Assembly (NCBI GenBank): GCA_963707465.1
Contig: CAVPQK010000027.1
Span: forward strand, 310,001-374,000
Direction: 5' to 3'
Source of the DNA: Bog-159 sp963707465
GTDB lineage: Bacteria; Acidobacteriota; Terriglobia; Bryobacterales; Bryobacteraceae
Length of the DNA: 64,000 nucleotides
The translations under genes were made by a program, and so were the position numbers. How positions within the stretch are numbered: the stretch's first letter is position 1; each line of letters opens with the position of its first letter. The notes under the pieces were generated by a model. That model saw only the letters and a list, made by a program, of their open reading frames with translations, made no database searches and was not told the DNA's origin. Positions 44,329-53,168 of the stretch are shown piece after piece.

Positions 44329-45782
44329 TAGTGTATTCCTCCGGGTGCGGTTGCCCCCGGAAGGGCCTGCGGAGACGCCGGGGCGGCCATCTTCTGTTTT
44401 TCCAGCTCCAGCATTTCTTCGAGCGGTACGTCTTTCTTCACTGGCAGCGTCGGAATTGCTCCGGTGACCTCGGAGCCGGGTGTCTGCGGTGCGGCCGTGG
44501 CGGTGCCCGGCAGGAATTCTTCCGGCATGCGGACGTCGGGACGCGGCGCGCCTCCGGGGATCGGCCGCACCAACTCCGGCGTGATAAGGACCATCAGTTC
44601 TGAGTTACTCCGCGTGCGCGAGCGGCTCTGGAATAGCTTGCCCAGCAAGGGAATATCGCCGATGCCGGGGATCTTGTTGAGGCTCTCGGTAATGGTGTTG
44701 TCCAGCAGGCCCGCGATCACGAAGCTCTGACCGCTCTCCAGCTCGACTTGCGTCTGTACTTTTCGGGTGGCCAAGGCCGGAATGGTGAAACCCTCGAAAC
44801 TCAGCGCGTTGGAGTAGTCGAGTGAGCTGACCTCGGGAGCCACCTGCAGCCGGATTGTGCCGCGCGGCGTCACCGTGGGTAGAAAGTTGATGCGCACGCC
44901 ATATTCCCGGAACTGAATAGTGACCGCGCCCGCCGCGGCGCCGCCTTGCACCACGGGATACGGGAACTCGCCGCCGGCCACAAAGCTGGCGGCCTTGCCA
45001 TTGCTGGCCAGCACATTCGGCTCGGCCAACATTTGCAGCAGGTTCTTGGCTTCCAGAGCCTGCACCAGAGCCCCCAGATTCAGATCGCTGCGAAACAGGA
45101 AGACGTTCAGCGCATCGGACAGCGTGAATTGCACGGCATTGCTTTGGATCGTGGGGGTGGCCGGTCCGAACTGGCCGGTGGTGATTTGTCCGACCGTGTT
45201 AGCCGCGCCAGTGCTCAGCAGATTAAAGCCGAACGAGCTGGCCACGGAGCGGTCCACGTCGGCGAACTTCACCCGGAGCAGGATCTGGGGTTCCGCCGCG
45301 GGCACCTCGACGCGCAACAGGTTCACGACTTTGCCCAGGGTGGCCGCCATGCCGGCGGCGCGCTCGGCGCTCGAAAGATCTTTGACGGTGCCGCGCAGAA
45401 AGACGGTATCGTTCGCGAATTCCAGACTGACGTCCTGGCCTGGCAGTCCCCGCTTGAGCTGTTCCTGAACGGCCTCGATGCGCGACATGTTCTGGCGTAC
45501 GGTCAGGTTGTACATAGCCCGCGCGCCATCCTGCTGCCACAGAATCACGGAGGTTTCTCCGGGAGCCTTGCCGTTGATCAACACCTCTCGCGGATTCACC
45601 GCCAGGGCCTCGGCGAGGTCGCCGTTGGCCACGGCCACGCGCCGCAGGTCGGCTGGCGTATCCAGCACGATCGACTTGCCCACGGTGACCACCAGGTCTA
45701 CCTGGTTTCCGTCTTTGGCCCACGCCGCCGGCGGCGCGGCCAGCACCAGGAATGCCAACCCCCAACAAACGTGCCGGGTCAT
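44328..45782 (-). CDS. cpaC: Tad pilus outer-membrane secretin RcpA/CpaC
   Basis: A 484-residue secretin. A signal peptide (1-22) is followed by a pilus-specific N-domain (VDLVVTVGKSIVLDTPADLR), a BON-like region (SLEFANDTVFLRGTVKDLSS) and the secretin core with VAGGEFPYPVVQGG, VAPEVSSLDYSNAL, TQVELESGQSFVIAGLLDN and LPLLGKLF-type IPLLGKLFQSRSRTRSNSEL. The C-terminal tail of about 75 residues is proline-rich. It forms the outer-membrane pore. It overlaps cpaB by ATGA. Confidence 0.93.
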   Translation of the reverse strand: MTRHVCWGLAFLVLAAPPAAWAKDGNQVDLVVTVGKSIVLDTPADLRRVAVANGDLAEALAVNPREVLINGKAPGETSVILWQQDGARAMYNLTVRQNMSRIEAVQEQLKRGLPGQDVSLEFANDTVFLRGTVKDLSSAERAAGMAATLGKVVNLLRVEVPAAEPQILLRVKFADVDRSVASSFGFNLLSTGAANTVGQITTGQFGPATPTIQSNAVQFTLSDALNVFLFRSDLNLGALVQALEAKNLLQMLAEPNVLASNGKAASFVAGGEFPYPVVQGGAAAGAVTIQFREYGVRINFLPTVTPRGTIRLQVAPEVSSLDYSNALSFEGFTIPALATRKVQTQVELESGQSFVIAGLLDNTITESLNKIPGIGDIPLLGKLFQSRSRTRSNSELMVLITPELVRPIPGGAPRPDVRMPEEFLPGTATAAPQTPGSEVTGAIPTLPVKKDVPLEEMLELEKQKMAAPASPQALPGATAPGGIH

Positions 45783-46666
45783 GGCTTGGCCTCCGCCCGT
45801 GGTTCAAACTGCGTTTCGGTCCGCTTGATGCCATGGATCACCTCGACCACGCGCGGCTTCGGAGCCGCAGGCAATGCCGCGGGTGGAGGTATTAAGCGGA
45901 CGCGGACGGGCTCGCCCTGCCCCGGGCTCCCCGGCTTAGCTTCCAACCTCAGCGGAGCGCCCGCGTTAAACAACTGCGCGACCCCGCTGCCGTTGGTTTT
46001 GGCGATCTCGTGGTCCAGCGGATTCCGCAGCACCAGTTGGATGGTGGTATGGGAGCTGGCCAGACTCAGCATCTCCGCCTGCACCGGCGTGACCAACAGG
46101 TTGACCACCGCTACGGAAACGGGCTTCCCTTCGGCATCTTTCTGGAAGTTCTGCCCGGCTGATAGCACTTCGACGTTTTGGAGCAGCGTCTTGGTGACCC
46201 CCCCCTGCGCGGCCTCGCCCGGCGGATTGCCGGATATCAGCACATCCACCCGCATGCCCGGCACCACAAAGCCAGCCACGCCCACAATTTCGTTAACCCG
46301 TATGGCCACGGCGCGCATGCCTTTGGGGATCAGGGCCGCGAGGCCGGCGCCTCCACCCTTGGGGGCCAACCGGCTCTCCACCACCGCTTCGCTGCCCAGG
46401 ATAGGAGAAATAACGCCACGCCCGACGATATCCTCTCTCTTTTGCAACGCGCCGTCGGGCATGTCGCCAGTCCAATCTGCCAGGCGCAGATCCGCATCCC
46501 GGATGAGGGTGCCCGGCGCCAGCTCCCGAGCCGCGACAATCAGTTTGCTGGACCTGGGCGCCGCCTGCGTCGTCACGCCTCTCGACAAGAGCCGGTACAG
46601 CAACAGGCTTGCGCCCGCGGAAACAATAAAGGCAAACGCCAAAACGGAAATCAGTCGTTGATTCAT
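45779..46666 (-). CDS. cpaB: Tad pilus protein CpaB/RcpC
   Basis: A 295-residue periplasmic protein with an N-terminal membrane anchor (LISVLAFAFIVSAGASLLLY) and an SAF/AFP-like domain. The conserved blocks LIVAARELAPGTLIRDADLR, MRAVAIRVNEIVGVAGFVVP and GMRVDVLISGN are those of CpaB. It supports secretin stability. The C-terminal part is rich in proline. It lies 130 bases downstream of flp. Confidence 0.9.
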   Translation of the reverse strand: MNQRLISVLAFAFIVSAGASLLLYRLLSRGVTTQAAPRSSKLIVAARELAPGTLIRDADLRLADWTGDMPDGALQKREDIVGRGVISPILGSEAVVESRLAPKGGGAGLAALIPKGMRAVAIRVNEIVGVAGFVVPGMRVDVLISGNPPGEAAQGGVTKTLLQNVEVLSAGQNFQKDAEGKPVSVAVVNLLVTPVQAEMLSLASSHTTIQLVLRNPLDHEIAKTNGSGVAQLFNAGAPLRLEAKPGSPGQGEPVRVRLIPPPAALPAAPKPRVVEVIHGIKRTETQFEPRAEAKP

Positions 46667-46733
46667 GCTTCGCTCACGGGCCGTATCCTCGCACGGGATT
46701 CCCCGGCCTCGAACCTCTCCTCCGGGCCACTCA

Positions 46734-46746
46734 CACCGCCCCGGTG
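46734..46746 (-). promoter_or_regulatory. Short hairpin between flp and cpaB
   Basis: CACCG/CGGTG with a 3-base loop in the 130-base gap between flp and cpaB. Pilin genes are often followed by a hairpin that protects or trims the mRNA; no T run is present here, so it is not a strong terminator. Confidence 0.4.
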
Positions 46747-46796
46747 CGGCTCACCTCTTATATCGGCCGAGGGAGGGCGAAGCAATAGGGCAGACC

Positions 46797-46976
46797 CTAG
46801 GAGCCCGAAGCGCTGCTCAATTCCGAATTGGTGCCCGACCAGATGATGTTGACGCTGCTTCCGGCGCTCGAAAACAGAGCCGCCGAAGCCAGCGCCACGA
46901 AAGCCAGCATAAGGGTGTATTCGATCAGGTCCTGGGCCCGATCGTCATCCCGGAATTCTCTCCAAAACGTCTCCAT
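46797..46976 (-). CDS. flp: Flp/Fap-type pilin
   Basis: A 59-residue Flp-type prepilin with the signature METFWREFRDDDRAQDLIEY, followed by a hydrophobic helix TLMLAFVALASAALF and the tail SSAGSSVNIIWSGTNSEL. The Flp motif (QDLIEY) is intact with the invariant Glu-Tyr pair; the residue before the cut is Ala rather than Gly. An AAGGAG site lies eight bases upstream. It is the first gene of the Tad operon. Its first 52 bases overlap the end of the GT-C-like gene in another frame. Confidence 0.92.
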   Translation of the reverse strand: METFWREFRDDDRAQDLIEYTLMLAFVALASAALFSSAGSSVNIIWSGTNSELSSASGS

Positions 46977-48628
46977 AGTTGCTTCTCCTTTCGACGAATT
47001 GTTACGGATTGAATTCCACCGCCAGAGGTATCGGCGGAAGCTTGTTGCAAAGTCAACGGCGCGGCCCGCGCGGACCGGAAGATCACGGCCACGCCATCGT
47101 CATAGATCAGATGCCAGGCGCCGGATTGGCGCAGGGCGCCGGACAAAGGCGCATCCGGCGGCAACAGCACGGTCTCCACGCCGTAGCGGTCCAGATACCG
47201 CTCCCAGCCCGCCTGCGCGCCCATGGCCCGGATATACTTGCCCGCGAATTCCGCGCCATAAAAATCGCTGCGACCGTCGATGAAAACGCGGCCGCGAGGG
47301 TACTCCCGGTAAATCAGGTACCCGCCCCAAAGATCCTCTGTGAAGACGCCACCGAACAGGCCGGCCTTCTCCAGTTGGCCCGCGGCCGCTACCGGAAAGG
47401 ATTTGGGATCGTAAGCCGCCCGCCAGGCGGAAGGCGATTGCGGAGCGAAAAGCAGCATCGCCAGCGCCAGCATGGCGGCCGCGCTGGCAATGTGCCAGCG
47501 GGGCCCGTCGTCGCCCGCGTTCCATTCCCGCGTGAACGACGCCAGCCCTTCCAGCCCGCGCCGCAGCCATCCAGCCAGGCGCATCGCCGGCAGTTTTCGC
47601 AAGCCTTCCGACACCATCTCCGCCACCGGCGCCGCCGCCAGCAGGACGAAGATCTCCACATTGCGCGCGGAGTAGAGCGCCAGGTGCGCCCATAAGACAA
47701 ACAGCAGCGGCCAGGCCAGTTTCCCGCGGCGCAGCCTCCCGAACGCGGCGGCCGCACCCGCAGCCAGCAGAATTTCCAGATAGCGCGCCTGCCCGCTCTG
47801 AAAGTTCAGCGACTGGAATTCCATAATGTTGCCGCGATAGAACCCGTCGGCCAGGTACGCGAAGATGTGCGCGTGCAGCCGGTAGCCGTAGGGATTCACG
47901 AATGTCGCGGCCGAGCATCCGGCGGCCACCAGCAGATAGGTGCGCCCCAGCCGTAGCGCCTGGCGCCGCCCGTCGGCAGTGGTTTCGCCCAGCAGCACGC
48001 CGAACTGTCCGGCGGCGTAGGCCGCGATCAATAGGATGCCAACAAAGAAACCGCCATGCAGGTTGGTCCAGAGGACCATCAGCGGCGGCAACAGCCACAC
48101 CCGCCGCCCCACGCCCGACCCGCGCCCCACACCCGCGTCGCTTCGATCCAGGATGGAATAGAAAATCACCGTAAATAGCATGGTGACCAGGTGCGGACGC
48201 GCCAGCCAGTGTCCCGCCGACCCCGCCGCGGCGACCAGCGTCACCGCCAGCGCCACCAGCGCGTCGCTCGACCGGCGCGCCATGCGGAACAGCCCGGCGA
48301 AAGTCAACGCCAGCACCAGGCTGGATGCCAGCACCACCGCCGCCAGACCGGCATGCTGATGCAGCCAGCCGAACAGCACATCCCACAGCCACTCCCAGGC
48401 AAACCACGGTTGCCCGGAGCGGGTAAAGGAAAAGATGTCGCGGTCCGGCACGCGCCCGTGCGCCAGAATCCATTCGCCGGTGCGCAGGTGCCAGCCGGTG
48501 TCGCCGTCTCCCAATAGCGTCTGCGTCCCCTTCATCCCGCAGAACAGGAAGATCAGCGGCATGACGAACGCGGCGTCCGTCATGGAGGGCAGCAACCGGA
48601 GCAGGCGAGACGGGTGGGATGCTTGCAC
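46925..48628 (-). CDS. Polytopic GT-C-like membrane protein
   Basis: A 567-residue membrane protein with about ten hydrophobic segments. The first extracytoplasmic loop has LLGDGDTGWHLRTGEWILAH and DIFSFTRSGQPWFAWEWLWD, typical of GT-C-fold-like proteins of Acidobacteria. The C-terminal part carries FGGVFTEDLWGGYLIYREYP and RGRVFIDGRSDFYG, which is globular and probably periplasmic. It is a candidate lipid-linked sugar transferase. Its last 17 codons overlap flp, which may be real or a sign of a base error near the end. Confidence 0.7.
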   Translation of the reverse strand: MQASHPSRLLRLLPSMTDAAFVMPLIFLFCGMKGTQTLLGDGDTGWHLRTGEWILAHGRVPDRDIFSFTRSGQPWFAWEWLWDVLFGWLHQHAGLAAVVLASSLVLALTFAGLFRMARRSSDALVALAVTLVAAAGSAGHWLARPHLVTMLFTVIFYSILDRSDAGVGRGSGVGRRVWLLPPLMVLWTNLHGGFFVGILLIAAYAAGQFGVLLGETTADGRRQALRLGRTYLLVAAGCSAATFVNPYGYRLHAHIFAYLADGFYRGNIMEFQSLNFQSGQARYLEILLAAGAAAAFGRLRRGKLAWPLLFVLWAHLALYSARNVEIFVLLAAAPVAEMVSEGLRKLPAMRLAGWLRRGLEGLASFTREWNAGDDGPRWHIASAAAMLALAMLLFAPQSPSAWRAAYDPKSFPVAAAGQLEKAGLFGGVFTEDLWGGYLIYREYPRGRVFIDGRSDFYGAEFAGKYIRAMGAQAGWERYLDRYGVETVLLPPDAPLSGALRQSGAWHLIYDDGVAVIFRSARAAPLTLQQASADTSGGGIQSVTIRRKEKQLWRRFGENSGMTIGPRT

Positions 48629-48817
48629 GCGTGCCGGATAAGGGCACGCGTCGGGCCGAAACCCAAGCCCGTTACGGGACCGGTATCTCCCCCATTTACA
48701 GTGCGGCTGCGGGAGCGCAAAGACCGGGCGCCGCAGGAGTGTGTACCAAATCGGAACGACTGTCTGGAATTGAGACGTCGCGCAGCGCCGACCGGTGAAC
48801 CAGTCTGGAACCGAACT

Positions 48818-50527
48818 TCATCGCGCCGCACCTGGCGTGGCGGACATGCCGGGCCAAACAAAGCTGACCGCCATCCCGGTCGCGATCACCACCAGGCACC
48901 CGATCACGTTGTACCAAAGGAACGAAATTCCCGTAAACAGAAACGCCGCGAAGATGGCGGCTTCTCCGGCCAGCATGCCCACAAACGCGCCGGTGCCGCT
49001 CACCCGCTTGAAGAAAAAGGCCAGCACGAACACTCCCAGCAGCGATCCGTAAAACAGTGAGCCTACGATATTGACCGCTTCGATTAGCGATCCCAAGTGC
49101 TTCCCGAGTCCCGCGAACGCCACCGCGTAAGCCCCCCAGAACGCCGTAGCCACGCGCGAAGCGGTCAAATAATGCTGGTCCGTGGCGCCCTTCCGAAAGT
49201 GGCGCTTGTAAATATCGACCACCGACACCGTGGCCAGCGAATTGATCTCGCCGGAACTCGAAGACATGGTCGCGGCCAGGATCACGGCGATCAGCAGCCC
49301 CACGATGCCCGCTGGAAGGTACTTCGTCACAAACGACAGAAAGATGTAGTTGGTATCCCGGAAGCCCTTCTCGCCGCCGGTAGCCTCTACCAGGCTGGCG
49401 CCCTGCCGGCGCGCCGCATCCAAGTCCCGCTGCGCGCGCCGGTAGCTGGCGATCGAGTCGCCCTCCGCGCGCGAGTCATGGCTGTGCCGCGCCTCCACAA
49501 TGGCCAGCGCCGCCTTCTTGCGCCGTGTGAACGCGTCCTGGTAGCCGGCGGCGATGGGTTCGTAACGCGCGCGCAGCTCCGGCTGGCGGATGCGGTTATA
49601 CTCCACGCGCTGAAACACCAGCGGGGCAGGCTCGAAGATATAGAACACGAACACCATGGCCCCGATAAACAGAATGAAGAACTGCATGGGGATTTTGGCC
49701 ATGGCCGTGAACAGCAGGCTCAGCTTGCTTTGCGCGATGGATTTTCCGGTCAGGTAGCGCTGCACCTGTGACTGGTCGCATCCGAAATACGAGAGCGCCA
49801 GGAACATGCCGCCGATCAGCCCGCTCCATACGTTATAGCGGTCGTTCCAATCGAAATGGAAGTTCACCGCATTGAGCTTGCCCGCGGAGCCGGCCAGATG
49901 CATGGCGTCCAGAAGCGAAACCTGCCGCGGCAGCAGCAGCACGATCATCACCAGCGCCACCACCAGGCCGAACAGGATGATCAGCATCTGCTGCACGTCG
50001 GTCCAGGTCACCGTGCGGATGCCTCCCGTCACGGTGTAGAGCACTACCGTGATGCCGATGATCAGCGTGGTCAGGCGGTCCGGCCAGCCGAAGATGATGG
50101 ACAAGACGATGGCCGGCGCATAGAAGGTCAGGCCCACTGAAAGCCCGCGCTGCATCAGGAATATGACGCTGGCCAGCGCGCGCGTCTTGGCGTCGAAACG
50201 GTTCTCCAGGTATTCGTAGGCGGTGTATACCTTGGCGCGATGGAAGATGGGAACCGCCGTGGCGGAGAGGATCACCATCGCCAGCGGCATGCCGAAATAG
50301 AACTGTACGAAGCGCATGCCATCCACGTAGGATTGGCCGGTGGTGGAGATAAAGGTGATGGCGCTGGCCTGGGTGGCCATGATCGACAGCGCCATGGCGT
50401 ACCAGGGCATGCTCTTGCCGGCCAGCAGATAACGATCGACGGTGTTGCTGCCGCGGCCGCGATACAGGCCATAGGCAATGATGGAGACCAGCGAGCCGAC
50501 CAGAACCACCCAATCGAGAGGTCTCAT
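48818..50527 (-). CDS. Sodium:solute symporter (SSS family)
   Basis: A 569-residue transporter with about 13-14 membrane segments. Features are DRYLLAGKSMPWYAMALSIM, ATQASAITFISTTGQSYVDG, the signature-bearing FIGAMVFVFYIFEPAPLVFQ and a large hydrophilic insertion (about 325-400) with ERYEPIAAGYQ-like and SRAEGDSIAS segments. It resembles the sugar/solute:Na+ symporters of Acidobacteria and Planctomycetes. It overlaps the 45-residue membrane gene by ATGA. The 190 bases upstream of position 48818 hold no gene. Confidence 0.9.
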   Translation of the reverse strand: MRPLDWVVLVGSLVSIIAYGLYRGRGSNTVDRYLLAGKSMPWYAMALSIMATQASAITFISTTGQSYVDGMRFVQFYFGMPLAMVILSATAVPIFHRAKVYTAYEYLENRFDAKTRALASVIFLMQRGLSVGLTFYAPAIVLSIIFGWPDRLTTLIIGITVVLYTVTGGIRTVTWTDVQQMLIILFGLVVALVMIVLLLPRQVSLLDAMHLAGSAGKLNAVNFHFDWNDRYNVWSGLIGGMFLALSYFGCDQSQVQRYLTGKSIAQSKLSLLFTAMAKIPMQFFILFIGAMVFVFYIFEPAPLVFQRVEYNRIRQPELRARYEPIAAGYQDAFTRRKKAALAIVEARHSHDSRAEGDSIASYRRAQRDLDAARRQGASLVEATGGEKGFRDTNYIFLSFVTKYLPAGIVGLLIAVILAATMSSSSGEINSLATVSVVDIYKRHFRKGATDQHYLTASRVATAFWGAYAVAFAGLGKHLGSLIEAVNIVGSLFYGSLLGVFVLAFFFKRVSGTGAFVGMLAGEAAIFAAFLFTGISFLWYNVIGCLVVIATGMAVSFVWPGMSATPGAAR

Positions 50528-50661
50528 GAAAACGCGCGGGTGAAAGCGTAGCAGAGCGCGATCAGCAATGCGAGGTAGACCACCACGGCGGTGTAAACCC
50601 GCGACCACGCGCCGAGAAACGGCGGCGGCTCATCGGGCATCTCGCGCGAATCGGGAAGCAT
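50524..50661 (-). CDS. Small single-span membrane protein coupled to the symporter
   Basis: A 45-residue protein MLPDSREMPDEPPPFLGAWS with a single hydrophobic helix (YTAVVVYLALLIALCYAF) and a short C-terminal tail. Its stop codon overlaps the symporter start as ATGA, so it is cotranslated. Small proteins of this shape precede SSS transporters in several Solibacteres-like genomes and could be an accessory subunit. No ribosome-binding site is evident. Confidence 0.68.
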   Translation of the reverse strand: MLPDSREMPDEPPPFLGAWSRVYTAVVVYLALLIALCYAFTRAFS

Positions 50662-50716
50662 AGGCGGAGTGTAGCATGCGGGGACCACTTGCAAATCCCC
50701 TACGCTAATAGTGGTC

Positions 50717-51637
50717 TTACTGTAACTTTGCTTTGGAAGATTTCTTCGCGTCCGCCGGCGAGTCAGACGATGCCGTCTCGCACACCGGGTTAACGCACGC
50801 GGTCTTGCCGGCGTCAAAAGTCTCGAGCGCCACCCACCCGCCGCCGGCGCAGCTGCCGGAGGGGCAAACGTCGAAAGAATAGATCGGATGAATCTCCCAC
50901 AGCGAAACTCGCCGGGGATTCGTGCCGACCGCGTTCCCATTCCTGCACGGCACGTGGCTCCCATCGAAGAACTGCTGGCCGGTTACGCGCACGCGCAGTC
51001 CCCGATTGGCCACATCGTTCACGTTGCACGCGGTCCATTCCGCCGGGCGATGGTGCGGGATCATCTCCGCTACGAAACCGCCGCATTCCTCGGCATGCGA
51101 AGCCGCAGTATCCGATGGCGTGTTCTTGCGCGGCTGGCCCAGCAGGTAAAGGTGAACGTCATGCGAAGCATCCACATTCGGAGGCGTGCTGCCGCAGTTG
51201 ACCGTCTCCGCGCATTCCTGGCGGGCCTCGAACACGTATCCTTCGAACACCACGACGCCCCCTTCGCCCAGCGGTGTGAGGAACGTGCGTTCCGGCGGCG
51301 GCGTTCCCGCTTTATATTTCTTGGCCTTTTCCAGGGATTCGGCCGATTTCTCCAGCGCCGTAAGCTTGGCGATGTCGATCGGCGCCCCGGCACCCTGCGC
51401 ACAGAAGTTGTTCTTCTTCTCGTTTTGCATGCCATCCGGCGACGTCGCGGCCACATCCCCGTCCAGTCCGCACGAATCGATTCCGGTGACGATGCCGCTG
51501 GGAAATCGCGGCGTGCCGCCGTCGGCGCACGTCTCCGGAAAACGTTGTGCCGCCACCGGCTGCGCGAACGCCATCGTCGCCAGAGCCAGACTCGCCAGGT
51601 AACCGCACGCTATGAAATGAACTCGCCTGACCGTCAT
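50717..51637 (-). CDS. Secreted cysteine-rich hypothetical protein
   Basis: A 306-residue exported protein with a signal peptide (MTVRRVHFIACGYLASLALA) and at least ten cysteines (ETCADGG, DSCGLDG, NFCAQG, RQECAETVNCG, EECGGFV, TACNVND, VPCRNG, DVCPSGSC, TACVNPVCE) that could form disulfides. A middle segment KLTALEKSAESLEKAKKYKA is helical. No family is recognised. It is coupled by ATGA to the PhzF gene upstream. Confidence 0.75.
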   Translation of the reverse strand: MTVRRVHFIACGYLASLALATMAFAQPVAAQRFPETCADGGTPRFPSGIVTGIDSCGLDGDVAATSPDGMQNEKKNNFCAQGAGAPIDIAKLTALEKSAESLEKAKKYKAGTPPPERTFLTPLGEGGVVVFEGYVFEARQECAETVNCGSTPPNVDASHDVHLYLLGQPRKNTPSDTAASHAEECGGFVAEMIPHHRPAEWTACNVNDVANRGLRVRVTGQQFFDGSHVPCRNGNAVGTNPRRVSLWEIHPIYSFDVCPSGSCAGGGWVALETFDAGKTACVNPVCETASSDSPADAKKSSKAKLQ

Positions 51638-52425
51638 CCCAGCAACTCGCCGCGCAGCACCGTAACCGCCTGCCCGCCAAGGAACACGCGATCGCCCGCG
51701 CACCGCACCCGGACAACGCCGCCGCGCGCGGAGGCCTGATACGCCACGAACTCCGTCTTGCCCAGACGCTTGCACCAATACGGCCCCAGGCAGGTGTGCG
51801 CCGACCCTGTCACGGGGTCCTCGTCGATGCCCGATCCCGGCGCGAAGAAGCGCGAAATGAAATCGAATTCAGGAGTATCCGAACGGGCTGTTACGATGAT
51901 GCCCCGCACCGGCAGTTTTCGCAGCACCCCGTGATCCGGCCGCGCGGCGCGCAGCGCCACCGCCGACTCCACCTCCACCAGGTAATCGAACTGATTGCGC
52001 CCCACGTAGACCGGCGTCAGTCCGAGGGCGCCGGCCAGATCCGCGGGCGGGTCAGCGGCTTCCTCCATCTTGGCCGGAAAGTCCATCTCGATCCAGTCGC
52101 CCTTCCGTTCGGCCAGCAGCAAGCCGCTGCGCGTATGGAAGCGCGCCTGCGCACCGGCGGCCAAATGGCCCTCTTCCCAAAGCACGTGCGCGCTGGCCAG
52201 CGTGGCGTGGCCGCACAGGTCCACTTCTACGGCCGGCGTGAACCAGCGCAGATTGTACCCGCCGTCTTGCGCAACCAGGAACGCGGTTTCCGAAAGGTTC
52301 ATCTCGCGCGCCACATCCCGCATCCAGCGCTCGTCGGGCGCCTTGGGAAGAATGCAAACCGCCGCCGGATTTCCGGCGAACGCCTGGCTGGCGAAAGCGT
52401 CCACTTGCGTAATGGCAATTCCCAT
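51634..52425 (-). CDS. PhzF-family isomerase
   Basis: A 263-residue protein of the phenazine-biosynthesis PhzF/diaminopimelate epimerase fold. It has QVDAFASQAFAGNPAAVCIL, the catalytic Glu in NLSETAFLV (E46), the LCGHATLAS loop, and the second half motif GIDEDPVTGSAHTCLGPYW. These enzymes isomerise small metabolites; no phenazine genes are nearby, so the substrate is unknown. It overlaps the downstream secreted protein by ATGA. Confidence 0.88.
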   Translation of the reverse strand: MGIAITQVDAFASQAFAGNPAAVCILPKAPDERWMRDVAREMNLSETAFLVAQDGGYNLRWFTPAVEVDLCGHATLASAHVLWEEGHLAAGAQARFHTRSGLLLAERKGDWIEMDFPAKMEEAADPPADLAGALGLTPVYVGRNQFDYLVEVESAVALRAARPDHGVLRKLPVRGIIVTARSDTPEFDFISRFFAPGSGIDEDPVTGSAHTCLGPYWCKRLGKTEFVAYQASARGGVVRVRCAGDRVFLGGQAVTVLRGELLG

Positions 52426-52610
52426 ATTTCCTCAGTGTAGCCGGACGGCGCGCTACGAAAACATTATTAGCCGCCGATTAACGCCGATGAACGCCGATAA
52501 AAAAGCAAGACAGTTAGCGGGCTCTCCAACGATTTTGGCTGACCGATCATGCCAGCCGCCCCCTCGCCATAGTGGAACTACGGCGAGGGTCCGTGCGCCA
52601 TAATCGAAGC

Positions 52611-53168
52611 ATGATCGCCCCCGCAGCCGTCACCGCCCTCCTGGAACAATTCGACCCCGCGGATGACGGCGAGGCCGCTAAGAGCAAGGAACTCGTCCTG
52701 GCCCTGCTGGCGTCCTCCCCGGAGCCCTTCTCCCGCCGCCAATTCAATCCCGGCCACATCACCTGCACTGGCCTGGTGCTCAGCCCTCGACGCGAGCGCA
52801 TCCTGCTGGTGCTGCACCGCCGCCTGCAGCGCTGGCTGCTTCCCGGAGGCCACGTCGAACCGGACGATCCGTTTATCGGCGACGCCGGGCGCCGCGAAGT
52901 GGTCGAGGAGACCGGCGCGATCCTGCGCGCGGATACCGCGCCGCTCCTGGTGGGCGTGGACGTCCATGGCATCCCCGTGCGGCGCGACGAGCCCTTCCAC
53001 CTGCATCACGACCTGATCTTCCTGTTTCAGGCCGCGTCCGAGGCATTTCAAGCTTCGGAAGAAGTGCGGGACGCAGCCTGGTGCGCGGTCGCGGATTTCG
53101 ATCGATACCAATTACCGGGCAGCATCCGGCGCAGTTATGCGCGGGCCTTGGCCTCACTGGGAGACTAG
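52611..53168 (+). CDS. Nudix hydrolase
   Basis: A 185-residue Nudix protein. The Nudix box GGHVEPDDPFIGDAGRREVV then EETGAIL is at about 79-104, with REVVEETG intact and the first Glu of the box replaced by Asp. It hydrolyses nucleoside diphosphates linked to another group. A starting ATG at 52611 is chosen over the longer in-frame start at 52572 (MELRRGS), whose 13 extra residues look unlike the family. It converges with the GT4 gene and overlaps its end by 15 bases. Confidence 0.85.
   Translation: MIAPAAVTALLEQFDPADDGEAAKSKELVLALLASSPEPFSRRQFNPGHITCTGLVLSPRRERILLVLHRRLQRWLLPGGHVEPDDPFIGDAGRREVVEETGAILRADTAPLLVGVDVHGIPVRRDEPFHLHHDLIFLFQAASEAFQASEEVRDAAWCAVADFDRYQLPGSIRRSYARALASLGD

Noticed and set aside
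42988..44331. Plus-strand ORF of about 447 codons
   Set aside because: Antisense to tadZ and tadA with intact motifs, so a composition shadow.
48629..48817. Possible gene or RNA in the 190-base gap
   Set aside because: No frame with coding signs and no convincing structure was seen; only ordinary intergenic sequence.
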